Shown: positions 1 to 6,565 of the stretch, piece after piece
Numbering within the stretch: position 1 is the stretch's first letter
How the letters are laid out: the number at the start of each line of letters is the position of its first letter
Assembly (NCBI GenBank): GCA_964478325.1
Contig: CAYZIA010000060.1
Coordinates: 1 to 9,915, forward strand
Direction of reading: 5' to 3'
Length of the DNA: 9,915 nucleotides
Origin: DUAL01 sp964478325
GTDB taxonomy: Bacteria > Bacteroidota > Bacteroidia > Flavobacteriales > BACL11
Translations under genes and position numbers: made by a program
The notes under the pieces: model-generated
The model's database searches: none
What the model was told of the DNA's origin: nothing
The model's input: the letters and a program-made list of their open reading frames with translations, nothing else

Positions 1-351
1 CTGGCTGTTCTTGACGATTGCGGCACTTGCCATCAATCATATATTTATGATTTTATTACGCATATGCCAACTTATATAGATGACACTACTGGCTTGCAAT
101 TAGGTCCAAGTGAGATGTTAGTTTTAGCTGGATCTCCTGAGGACATAGCATCAAATCCAACTTGGAATGGAGGGCCTTTAACTGCTATTGATTCTTGTGG
201 TGATTGCCATCAATCATATATTTATGATTTTAATACGCATATGCCAACTTACATAGATGACACTACTGGCTTGCAATTAGGACCAGGTGAGATGTTAGTT
301 TTAGCTGGATCTCCTGAAGATATAGCCTCAAATCCAAATTGGAATGCTGGT
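1..351 (+). repeat. 177-bp tandem coding repeat, two copies visible
   Basis: The period is 177 bp (59 codons). Positions 31-174 and 208-351 differ at 11 of 144 bases by my count (about 92% identity). Of the ten changed codons six are synonymous and four change the residue (I/N, S/G, T/N, G/A). The first ~30 bases of each copy are more diverged, although the Cys positions are kept. More copies probably lie upstream, outside the window. The high identity points to recent duplication or ongoing homogenisation of the array. Confidence 0.9.
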
Positions 352-375
352 TGCGATAGTATCGCTAGACCTTAA
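1..375 (+). CDS. 3' end of a tandem-repeat protein with CxxCH motifs (5' partial)
   Basis: The reading frame is open from the first base to the TAA at 373-375, so 124 residues of a longer protein are visible and the real start lies outside the window. It consists of a 59-residue unit, seen almost twice. Each unit holds a CxxCH (C7/C10/H11 as CGTCH and C66/C69/H70 as CGDCH in window numbering), followed by QSYIYDF, THMPTYIDD, GLQLGP, EMLVLAGSP and NP-W-N. The last copy ends in NAGCDSIARP with no sorting tail or membrane anchor. CxxCH is the c-type heme attachment motif, so a multiheme protein is possible. However, the unit also resembles Cys-rich repeats common in large secreted Bacteroidota proteins, where the His is not conserved, and I think that is more likely. 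It is probably exported, but the signal peptide is not visible. The next gene starts 1 nt after the stop, suggesting co-transcription and translational coupling. I do not recognise a specific function. Confidence 0.75.
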   Translation: MAVLDDCGTCHQSYIYDFITHMPTYIDDTTGLQLGPSEMLVLAGSPEDIASNPTWNGGPLTAIDSCGDCHQSYIYDFNTHMPTYIDDTTGLQLGPGEMLVLAGSPEDIASNPNWNAGCDSIARP

Positions 376-376
376 G

Positions 377-1015
377 ATGAAAAATATTTTTGTATATTTT
401 CTATGTATTATTACTTTTCTCACTTCTTGTGAGAAAAGTAATAATCATAACCCAACTAATCAAGAGGAAATAATAAGCTTTGTAGAGTTAGATGCTAGTA
501 ATTTTATTCTTAACCCTAGTGACACATCCATAATAGGCACATTTAAAAAATTTAGTTTTTCAGAAAAAGATACTGTAACCCATAACAATTGGGATGTTGC
601 TTTTAGAGGGACTACTATCATTGTAAATGGCGGAGAGAAAGCTCACAATGATCAGCCTGATCGTACCGGTAATGCTGCTGTTTATATTACGATTGGAATT
701 ATGTCAGAAATTAATAAAATTGATACAAGCAGATTACTGCAAGATAATAGTTCGGGGTCTGCAATCCTAGAAAATATGATGGTCGACGATTTAGGAATTT
801 CTGGAGAAGGATGGGCTTCTTATAATTATCAAACCCATATAATTTCTCCAATTCCAGGGAGGATATTAGTTTTTAGAACGCATAATAACAAGTATGCAAA
901 AATGGAGATTCTTTATTTTTATAATAACCCTAATCCAGAACCGCAAAATGGAGACTATGGCGGTTTTTATACATTTAATTATGTATATCAATCTGATGGA
1001 GAAATTACGTTCTAA
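377..1015 (+). CDS. HmuY-family lipoprotein
   Basis: This 212-residue protein begins MKNIFVYFLC and has a type II signal peptide with lipobox L15-T-S-C18, so it should be a lipoprotein anchored in the envelope, probably at the outer membrane or surface. The mature part has features of the HmuY family (heme-binding HmuY of Porphyromonas and its relatives): an early VELDASN segment, a 'FKKFSF' strand, 'NNWDVAFRG' followed by 'VNGG', and near the C terminus 'YAKMEILYFYNNP' and 'GGFYTFNYVYQSDG'. Family members bind heme or related ligands, often beside a TonB-dependent receptor; no receptor is visible here and I cannot assign axial ligands without a structure alignment. ATG 377 is preferred over the in-frame ATG at 344 because it starts exactly at the signal peptide, whereas the upstream start would overlap the preceding gene and add MLVAIVSLDLK. 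The gene follows the CxxCH repeat gene by 1 nt and is followed by a terminator-like hairpin. Confidence 0.85.
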   Translation: MKNIFVYFLCIITFLTSCEKSNNHNPTNQEEIISFVELDASNFILNPSDTSIIGTFKKFSFSEKDTVTHNNWDVAFRGTTIIVNGGEKAHNDQPDRTGNAAVYITIGIMSEINKIDTSRLLQDNSSGSAILENMMVDDLGISGEGWASYNYQTHIISPIPGRILVFRTHNNKYAKMEILYFYNNPNPEPQNGDYGGFYTFNYVYQSDGEITF

Positions 1016-1031
1016 AAAGAGAAGTGTTAAC

Positions 1032-1071
1032 TAAAAGAAGAGCGCCGGATTGAATGCTTCTTTTATTTTTT
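1032..1071 (+). terminator. Probable intrinsic terminator after the HmuY-family gene
   Basis: TAAAAGAAG at 1032-1040 pairs with CTTCTTTTA at 1057-1065, giving a 9-bp stem, with one possible extra C-G pair inside the loop. Six T residues follow at 1066-1071. It sits 17 nt after the HmuY stop codon and just before msrBA, so it probably ends the upstream transcript. The stem is AU-rich and the loop is long (16 nt), so efficiency is uncertain. Confidence 0.55.
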
Positions 1072-1076
1072 AAAAA

Positions 1077-1919
1077 ATGAAAAGAGATTATTTCTCACAC
1101 CTAAGACCTGATGAAAAACACATCATAAAGTATAAAGGAACAGAGGCTCCTTTTACAGGAGAATACAATGACTTTTTTGAAGCAGGAATATTTATTTGTA
1201 AAGCATGCGAAGCTCCCCTTTATGAATCGAATACAAAATTTAATTCAGGCTGTGGATGGCCATCTTTTGATGATGAATTAGCAAGAGCAATTGTTAGGTA
1301 TGAAGATTTAAGTGGAGAAAGGGTTAGAACTGAAATTTGTTGTGCAAAATGTGATGGACATTTGGGGCATGTATTTGAAGGAGAACAAATTACTGCAAAA
1401 AATAGGCGACATTGCGTAAATTCTTTAAGTATCAAATTTATCCCTCACAACCATTTACAAACAGCCACTTTTGGAGCCGGTTGTTTTTGGCATGTTGAGA
1501 AACTTTTTAGGGAAACTACGGGAGTTTATCTTGCTAATTCTGGTTATATGGGTGGAGATACTTTAAATCCGACTTATAAAAAAATTTGTATGGGAGATAC
1601 AAATCATGCTGAAGTAGTACGTATTAACTTTAATCCAAAAGTGATTTCTTATATTGACTTGTTAGATATCTTTTGGAAAAATCATAATCCAACAACTTTA
1701 AATCAGCAAGGGGCAGATGTTGGGACCCAATATCGATCTGTAATATTTTATTACTCTGATTTACAAAAAGTAAGTGCTGAAAAGTCTATGAAAGATGTGC
1801 AAAGCAATTATTCAAAACCAATTGTTACTCAAATTATGCCAAAGGATAAATTTTATAGAGCAGAAGAATATCATCAAAATTACTTGAATAAAAACAATTT
1901 GGGAAATTGTGGATTATGA
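1077..1919 (+). CDS. msrBA: Bifunctional methionine sulfoxide reductase B/A
   Basis: This 280-residue fusion has an N-terminal MsrB domain (about 1-122) and a C-terminal MsrA domain (about 128-280). It should reduce both R- and S-methionine sulfoxide in free or protein-bound Met, using thioredoxin for recycling. In MsrB, C41/C44 and C89/C92 are the zinc pairs, SGCGWPSF (C59) is the likely resolving Cys site, GHLGHVF is present, and C113 in RHCVNS is the catalytic Cys. In MsrA, GCFW (C136) is the catalytic site, followed by GYMGG (usually GYAGG), CMGDTNHAEV, HNPTT, GTQYRS and a C-terminal C278 that may resolve the disulfide. There is no signal peptide, so it acts in the cytoplasm. B-before-A is the order found in bifunctional enzymes of many Bacteroidota. 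A terminator-like hairpin separates it from the HmuY-family gene, so it is probably a separate unit, although no clear promoter is seen in the 61-nt gap. Its 3' end overlaps the convergent histidine kinase gene by 6 nt. Confidence 0.95.
   Translation: MKRDYFSHLRPDEKHIIKYKGTEAPFTGEYNDFFEAGIFICKACEAPLYESNTKFNSGCGWPSFDDELARAIVRYEDLSGERVRTEICCAKCDGHLGHVFEGEQITAKNRRHCVNSLSIKFIPHNHLQTATFGAGCFWHVEKLFRETTGVYLANSGYMGGDTLNPTYKKICMGDTNHAEVVRINFNPKVISYIDLLDIFWKNHNPTTLNQQGADVGTQYRSVIFYYSDLQKVSAEKSMKDVQSNYSKPIVTQIMPKDKFYRAEEYHQNYLNKNNLGNCGL
1888..1910 (-). terminator. Intrinsic terminator of the minus-strand operon, inside msrBA
   Basis: Read on the minus strand, ACAATTT-CCC-AAATTGT (1910-1894) forms a 7-bp stem with a 3-nt loop and is followed directly by TTTTATT (1893-1887). 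It begins 3 nt after the kinase gene's TAA (1914-1916). On the plus strand the same hairpin is followed by a T-run only after 9 nt (1920-1926), so it fits the minus-strand transcript better. It covers msrBA codons 273-278, including C278. Confidence 0.5.
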
Positions 1920-3077
1920 TTTTTTTTGAAGCAAAACAGAGAAAGTAGTCCCCTCGCCTTCCACTGAGCTTTTTACAAAAATCTTCCCTTTATGGTATTC
2001 TTCTATTATTCGTTTTGAAAGAGAAAGTCCTAAACCCCATCCTCTTTTTTTAGAAGTAACCCCCGGTTTAAAAATGGAGCTAATTAGCTCTGGCTCAATT
2101 CCTTTTCCTGTGTCATTAATCTGGATTCTTACATGGCTTTCATCTTCTTCCATTTCAATTTTAATTAATCCCTCCCCTTTCATCGCATCCACTGCATTTT
2201 TACAAATATTTTCAATTACCCAATTAAATAGCACAACAGAAACAGGGACAATGATAGATGATTTTTTAGAATTTACCTCTATTGACACTTTTTCAGGTAA
2301 GCGTGATCTTAAATAATTACTTGCTTCTAATACTACTTGCACTATGTTCTCATCTTCCAAAGTTGGTTTTGAGCCAATTTTAGAAAAACGATCAGTAATA
2401 GTTTCCAGACGAGCGACATCTTTCTCCATTTCCAAGACCATATCTTTTGTTTCTTCTTTAGATTTTAGAAGCTCTACCCAAGCCATCAGAGAAGAAAGAG
2501 GTGTGCCTAATTGATGTGCAGTTTCTTTTGCCATCCCAGCCCACACTTGGTTTTGTTCTGCTTTTCTAGCTGAACTAAATGCTAAATAGGCAATAAACAT
2601 AAAAAGTGTAATAAGTCCCAACTGAAACATAGGATAATACTTTAAACGCGTAAGCAAAATGGAGTCTTTATAATACAAAAGTTGCTTGTAATCTTTAAAA
2701 ACTTGAACCTCAATGGGTTCATTTTGTTCTTTCATTATTGCTAATTGTTTTTGTAAATATTCAGCCGTTATTTCTTTTATAGGATTTAGGTTTCTGTAGT
2801 TAAGGATACTATCATTTTCATCTGCTAAAATGATTGGGATATTTTCATTAGATTCCATTACTTTTATAGCCAAGGAAAAGTTGCCATCATCTGAAATATT
2901 CACCATTTGACTGGTAGCATAAGCCCAAATCTCAATCTTCTTTTTTTCTTCATAAGCCAAAGATTTTACCAAAGAATTAGTAACAAAAAGAGAAGAAATT
3001 CCAATAATAATGGCAAAAATTAAAAGCCAAAACTTCCAAGTTTTTTTACGCGTATATATATCCTTTATTTTACTCAT
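1914..3077 (-). CDS. Orphan sensor histidine kinase
   Basis: This 387-residue membrane kinase has a first transmembrane segment at about 15-36, an extracytoplasmic sensing region at about 40-148, a second membrane segment at about 150-168 and a cytoplasmic kinase core with no HAMP domain apparent. The H-box is KETAHQLGTPLSSL with phosphorylatable H188, a variant common among Bacteroidota kinases. The ATP-binding domain shows the N-box (E289-N290 through N294-AVDAM), the G1 box DTGKGI (322-327) and the G2 box GWGLGLSLSKRI (from 346). No receiver or output domain is fused and no response regulator gene is in the window, so the partner must be elsewhere. The sensing region has no domain I recognise. 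Its ATG lies inside the 3' end of the AsmA-like gene: the shared 8 nt (3070-3077) contain this start and the other gene's stop, so the two are probably translationally coupled. Its own stop overlaps convergent msrBA by 6 nt. Confidence 0.93.
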   Translation of the reverse strand: MSKIKDIYTRKKTWKFWLLIFAIIIGISSLFVTNSLVKSLAYEEKKKIEIWAYATSQMVNISDDGNFSLAIKVMESNENIPIILADENDSILNYRNLNPIKEITAEYLQKQLAIMKEQNEPIEVQVFKDYKQLLYYKDSILLTRLKYYPMFQLGLITLFMFIAYLAFSSARKAEQNQVWAGMAKETAHQLGTPLSSLMAWVELLKSKEETKDMVLEMEKDVARLETITDRFSKIGSKPTLEDENIVQVVLEASNYLRSRLPEKVSIEVNSKKSSIIVPVSVVLFNWVIENICKNAVDAMKGEGLIKIEMEEDESHVRIQINDTGKGIEPELISSIFKPGVTSKKRGWGLGLSLSKRIIEEYHKGKIFVKSSVEGEGTTFSVLLQKKS

Positions 3078-5550
3078 CGTCCCATTCTATAATTACATCT
3101 GTTTCTTTTTCTCCCTCTATACTATCATTTTTTTGATTTAAAACATCTTCTTTAATTATTGTTTTAATCTCTTCTTTCTCTTTTTTTACTTCTGTTTTTA
3201 TTTTTTCTTTTATTTTTATTTTATCAAAATAGATATTGGGATTATCTGCTTTGCCGTCCATTCTAAGGTATAAGGTTGTTCTCCCCAAGCCATCATCTAC
3301 TACTGCTCCAAGCTCATTATCTAAATTTTTATTTCTTGCTTTTTTTGAAATCAATTCTGAAAGCAATAATCTAATTTGATAATCAATCTCATTATCAAAA
3401 CTATGAGACCCCGAAACAAAAACAGAAAGCGCAGATGATTGTATTTCCATTGCTGGAATATTTACGTTGTTTTTAGCTATTTTTATGGTATTTTCAAGAG
3501 TAGAAAATTTTACATTTTTTAATTCCTCTACGCTTACATAAGAGGATAAGGCAAGAAGAGGTGAAAAATCTACCAACTCTCCTTTTTCTATTATTAAATG
3601 AGAATTTAATTGCAATTTGTTTGGGTCGAACTCAAGCCCAGGATTCCAGATCGATTGCAATTGAATATCGGCTGTCCCAACTCCTTTTATATGTTTGTTT
3701 TGTATAAATTCTTGTCCAAAATTCTGAAAGCCAGTGAATAAATCTCGAATATTTATTTTCTCCAAATGAGCAGAGGTAAAAAGTTTTAAATAGTTATTTG
3801 GACGCTCAAAAAGTTTTACTTCTCCTGTTACCTGTCCATTTAAAGTATTCATGCTTACTCCTTTAGCCTTAAGGGTAAAGTTTCTGTAATCTATTCCTAC
3901 ATCTATATTTTCTGCGACAAAATACTGATAACTAAGTTGCTCAATTTTAGTGTTTAAATCTGCTTCAATCCAATTAGGTAAAGTAGAAACAGATATTCCT
4001 TCTCCTGAATTTATATTCTTAATTGTCATCAGTTCATCGAATTTTACATAAACCGATTGCATATTCCCCATTACCTCTATTTTGTCTGATTCTCTTAACA
4101 AATAAGGAATGAAATTTGTGATACTCCCATTAAATTTAAAGTCACTATCTGAAATGGTAATATCAGATTGTTCTACCAAAATTTTGTTGCCATTTATCTG
4201 CCCGTTTAGGTTTTGAAATCCAAAAACAAGAGGGGATTTTTTATACTGAAATTCTACATCTTTTAAGCTAATAGTTGATTGATGGGTTGCATCCAAAAAG
4301 TTTTGCCTCATCTCTTTAGAAAATGATAAACGCCCATTATATTTTGTATTGCTAAATATCTCCCCCTTCATATTAAAAAATGGAGTATCTTTAAACAAAT
4401 GATTTACTTCCGCCATATCAAGATTTGAGTTGATATTAGTGCTAAGATAATAATTATTCAAATTTCGAACCTGGAAAGAACCGCTAAAAGATCCATTTTC
4501 AGTTTTAGCAATACAATTATTTGCTTTAATAATGCTGTTTTCAAAATTATTGGTGTTACCATTATCAATATTAACTTGCATGCTAATTTCAGATAATTCG
4601 AAAGGATTTCTTTTTAAATTGAAAAGCCCATTTTTTATGGAAAAATCCATGTTAAAATGCGGATTGCTAGCCTTGCTAATTTCCCCTTTTACCTTCCCAA
4701 TACAACTTAACCTGCCGTCAGCTGTAAATGAGCTACAGATACTTTTGAATTTTTCTGGCATATGTGTAAGTACGCCTTTAAGAGTTTGATTTACAGCTGA
4801 AATATCTAGATTCACATTCTTCCCTTTTATTTCTCCTGCCAAAACAAATTGTACGTCTTCAATAGAAAGTGTAGAATTTTTAATATAAAACACACTATCG
4901 GAAACTGAAAATCTAGCATCTATTTTGCACTTTTTTTTATTAATATAATCCGTTTTCCCAACTACTAAATTTTGAATATACAAATTCCCATTTACTGAAA
5001 AATTACTTTGTTTCTCTTTCTGAAATTCTAGCAATACTTTGCGTGTAATCCCTTTTATATTTGTATTTTTCTTTTGGTGGATATAAGAAATTTTACTGTC
5101 AGAAAAATAGATTTGATTTACTTTTATCTTTTTCTCTTTATCCTTAGCTTCTTTAAATATTTTAAAATTAGGATTCCCATCTATATCGTATTTTACATTT
5201 AGTTTGCTTTTTAAAAGCACTACTTTGCTAATCTCTTGTTTTTCGTTTAGAAAATTAAAAATATTGAATTGTAAATGACCCTCTTTTGCATATAAAAGAG
5301 TATCCATAATCTGTAACTCTTTCCCCATTATTAGTACATCTGTTAATTTCACAGAGGCATACGGAAAATTTTCAAAAAAAGAAAAGTGAACTTCTTTTAC
5401 TTTTATTTCAGCACTAGATTTCTCACGGATCTTTTCAAGTATTATTTGCTCAATTTTTTCTCCATAAACATAAGTAACGCCAACTCCTAATAAAACTAAA
5501 GCAATTGCACTCAACAAAAAAATCTTGATTATTTTTTTAACTATTCTCAT
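3070..5550 (-). CDS. AsmA-like membrane-anchored envelope protein
   Basis: The protein has 826 residues, with an N-terminal membrane anchor (about 7-29, after basic MRIVKKIIK) and a long remainder predicted outside the cytoplasm. That remainder is rich in alternating beta-strand sequence typical of AsmA/TamB/YhdP-like proteins, which form long hydrophobic grooves implicated in lipid transport or outer-membrane homeostasis. Family signals include the early FENFPYASVKLTDVLI block (about 59-74) and a C-terminal AsmA-like region with 'IEKGELVDFSPLLALSSYV', 'VSGSHSFDNEIDYQIRLLLSEL', 'GRTTLYLRMDGKADNPNIYFD'. The last 50 residues (about 776-826) are a highly charged Lys/Glu tail ending in EWDDE, possibly a flexible or coiled extension. 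It lies 44 nt after the RluB-like gene and overlaps the following kinase gene by 8 nt. The exact substrate cannot be told from sequence. The subfamily call is secure in outline, not in function. Confidence 0.85.
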   Translation of the reverse strand: MRIVKKIIKIFLLSAIALVLLGVGVTYVYGEKIEQIILEKIREKSSAEIKVKEVHFSFFENFPYASVKLTDVLIMGKELQIMDTLLYAKEGHLQFNIFNFLNEKQEISKVVLLKSKLNVKYDIDGNPNFKIFKEAKDKEKKIKVNQIYFSDSKISYIHQKKNTNIKGITRKVLLEFQKEKQSNFSVNGNLYIQNLVVGKTDYINKKKCKIDARFSVSDSVFYIKNSTLSIEDVQFVLAGEIKGKNVNLDISAVNQTLKGVLTHMPEKFKSICSSFTADGRLSCIGKVKGEISKASNPHFNMDFSIKNGLFNLKRNPFELSEISMQVNIDNGNTNNFENSIIKANNCIAKTENGSFSGSFQVRNLNNYYLSTNINSNLDMAEVNHLFKDTPFFNMKGEIFSNTKYNGRLSFSKEMRQNFLDATHQSTISLKDVEFQYKKSPLVFGFQNLNGQINGNKILVEQSDITISDSDFKFNGSITNFIPYLLRESDKIEVMGNMQSVYVKFDELMTIKNINSGEGISVSTLPNWIEADLNTKIEQLSYQYFVAENIDVGIDYRNFTLKAKGVSMNTLNGQVTGEVKLFERPNNYLKLFTSAHLEKINIRDLFTGFQNFGQEFIQNKHIKGVGTADIQLQSIWNPGLEFDPNKLQLNSHLIIEKGELVDFSPLLALSSYVSVEELKNVKFSTLENTIKIAKNNVNIPAMEIQSSALSVFVSGSHSFDNEIDYQIRLLLSELISKKARNKNLDNELGAVVDDGLGRTTLYLRMDGKADNPNIYFDKIKIKEKIKTEVKKEKEEIKTIIKEDVLNQKNDSIEGEKETDVIIEWDDE

Positions 5551-5557
5551 CCGATAA

Positions 5558-5593
5558 TATGCATAACGAAAATTTGAAGGAAGTCATATGCAT
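5558..5593. repeat. Repeated/inverted TATGCAT pair in the gap between rluB-like and asmA-like genes
   Basis: TATGCATA (5558-5565) and TATGCAT (5587-5593) nearly fill the 44-nt gap. Because ATGCAT is itself palindromic, the pair reads both as a direct repeat 29 bp apart and as a 7-bp hairpin with a 21-nt loop. There is no T-run after it, so it is not a standard terminator. It could be an operator, an RNA processing element or chance. Confidence 0.4.
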
Positions 5594-5594
5594 T

Positions 5595-6365
5595 TTACAG
5601 TCTTTTTAACAAACTAATTTCTTCATTCGAAAGAAATCTGTGTTGTTTTCTAGGTAAATCTTTTTTGCTTAATCCAGCAAAAAATACCCTATCAATTCTT
5701 TGTACTTTATAGCCAATTTGTTCAAAAATAATATTTGCCATTTTTATGCCTCCCATTAAAAGCTCTAACCCAACTTCATTTTTGTCCTTTCCACTTATGT
5801 ATGAAACAGAATTGATTTCAGCTTTTCTTCCATAAATTGAAATCCCGTCTCTCAGTTTTTTCAAATCAGATGACTCTAGTTTTTTGTCCAAAAGCAAATG
5901 ATAAATTTCTTTGATTCTTTTCTGAGGATTAGATAATTTTTTAGCCAATTCAGTATCGTTAGTAAATAGAAGTAATCCTGTAGCATTCTTGCCTAATCGG
6001 CCAATGGGAGTAATAATCTCCTTGCAAGCCCCATTTATCAATTCTTGCACAGTCCTTTTTTTGGAAATATTATCCATTCTACCACTATAATTCTTTGGTT
6101 TGTTTAGTAATAAATACCTTAGCGTTTCCGATTTTATTTTGGTATTATTAAATCTTACCTCATCTGAAGATTGTAGTTTGTAGCCCATTTGTGTGATTAC
6201 TTTTCCGTTTACTTTCACCACGCCAGCCTCTATAAATTTGTCTGCCTCTCTACGGCTACAAATTCCTGCTTTGGCAATATATCTGTTTAATCGTATTAAA
6301 CCATCCTCGGATTTCTTTTTTGCTCTTTGTCTTTTTCTAAAAGTTGACCTCCCTTTGCTTTGCAC
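5595..6365 (-). CDS. RsuA/RluB-family pseudouridine synthase homologue, catalytic Asp replaced by Gly
   Basis: This 256-residue protein has a basic N-terminal tail (1-22), an S4 RNA-binding domain (about 24-70: RLNRYIAKAGICSRREADKF, VKVNGK) and a pseudouridine synthase domain. Active RsuA/RluB enzymes carry GRLD in motif II, where the Asp attacks the uridine. Here the motif reads P-I-G-R-L-G125-K-N-A-T-G-L-L-L (codon GGC at 5993-5991, one transition from GAC). The conserved basic motif after the active site (usually GKNR-VRR) is also degraded, to GGIKMANI (205-212), whereas the pocket segment KEIYH (Y155), TND (135-137) and the C-terminal DRVFFAGLSKKDLPR are kept. The family normally modifies large- or small-subunit rRNA. 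This copy is probably inactive as a pseudouridine synthase but may still bind RNA. The frame is intact. It is the first gene of the minus-strand group with the AsmA-like gene and the kinase, and has a TATCTTTG promoter box just upstream. Confidence 0.9.
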   Translation of the reverse strand: MQSKGRSTFRKRQRAKKKSEDGLIRLNRYIAKAGICSRREADKFIEAGVVKVNGKVITQMGYKLQSSDEVRFNNTKIKSETLRYLLLNKPKNYSGRMDNISKKRTVQELINGACKEIITPIGRLGKNATGLLLFTNDTELAKKLSNPQKRIKEIYHLLLDKKLESSDLKKLRDGISIYGRKAEINSVSYISGKDKNEVGLELLMGGIKMANIIFEQIGYKVQRIDRVFFAGLSKKDLPRKQHRFLSNEEISLLKRL

Positions 6366-6380
6366 TTTTTAAAATTTTAG

Positions 6381-6388
6381 CAAAGATA
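6381..6388 (-). promoter_or_regulatory. Candidate -7 box (TATCTTTG) for the rluB-like operon
   Basis: The minus strand reads TATCTTTG, a full match to the Bacteroidota -7 consensus TAnnTTTG. It lies 16 nt upstream of the ATG at 6365, which would leave a very short leader. No good TTG -33 element is seen at the expected distance. Confidence 0.4.
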
Positions 6389-6404
6389 GGAAAACCTAAG
6401 GGTT

Positions 6405-6440
6405 AAGAAGCGTCTTTAAAGCGCTCTGTTTTAGCTTCTT
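6405..6440. repeat. 7-bp dyad in the divergent intergenic region
   Basis: AAGAAGC (6405-6411) pairs with GCTTCTT (6434-6440) across a 22-nt centre containing the small palindrome CTTTAAAG. It lies between the divergent rluB-like and CotH genes, upstream of both candidate promoters. It could be a regulator-binding site or the remains of a terminator; there is no adjacent T-run. Confidence 0.3.
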
Positions 6441-6483
6441 GAAATCATTAACTTTTTTCTAAGATTTTATAGCCCAACTAAGA

Positions 6484-6491
6484 TAATTTTG
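6484..6491 (+). promoter_or_regulatory. Candidate -7 box (TAATTTTG) for the CotH-family gene
   Basis: TAATTTTG matches the Bacteroidota -7 consensus TAnnTTTG exactly and would give a leader of roughly 70 nt before the ATG at 6566. A TTG -33 element is not found at the expected spacing. A second, weaker candidate is TATCTTTA at 6551-6558 with TTG at 6529-6531, 19 nt upstream. That one would give an almost leaderless mRNA. Confidence 0.4.
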
Positions 6492-6524
6492 TAGAATTTA
6501 TTTATTATACTCCTTTCCTTATTA

Positions 6525-6538
6525 TGCTTTGTAAAGCA
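6525..6538. repeat. Palindrome TGCTTT-GT-AAAGCA upstream of the CotH-family gene
   Basis: A 6-bp inverted repeat with a 2-bp centre lies 28 nt before the ATG, inside the presumed leader from the TAATTTTG promoter and overlapping the -33 region of the alternative promoter. A hairpin with a 2-nt loop is unfavourable, so a protein-binding operator is more plausible than an RNA structure. The evidence is symmetry only. Confidence 0.35.
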
Positions 6539-6565
6539 CTTTATAATTATTATCTTTACCAAAAA

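Noticed and set aside
344..376. Upstream start ATG 344 for the HmuY-family protein
   Set aside because: It would overlap the repeat gene by 32 nt and add a segment before a complete lipoprotein signal peptide that begins at 377.
1220..1435. 71-codon open frame on the minus strand inside msrBA
   Set aside because: It lies entirely antisense to the well-supported MsrB domain, and its translation has no signal peptide or recognisable motif.
1894..1926. Plus-strand terminator for msrBA from the ACAATTT hairpin and the T-run at 1920-1926
   Set aside because: The T-run begins 9 nt after the stem, too far for a standard intrinsic terminator. The minus-strand reading has the T-run directly adjacent.
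2074..2316. 80-codon open frame on the plus strand inside the histidine kinase gene
   Set aside because: It is antisense to the conserved ATP-binding domain, whose motifs explain this stretch fully.
4532..4789. 85-codon open frame on the plus strand inside the AsmA-like gene
   Set aside because: It is antisense to a long real gene. Its hydrophobic look is what the complement of a polar/beta-rich AT-rich gene often gives.
6524..6565. Longer N terminus for the CotH-family protein from ATG 6524
   Set aside because: It would place 14 residues ahead of a textbook MKK signal peptide, and it overlaps a palindrome and promoter-like sequence.
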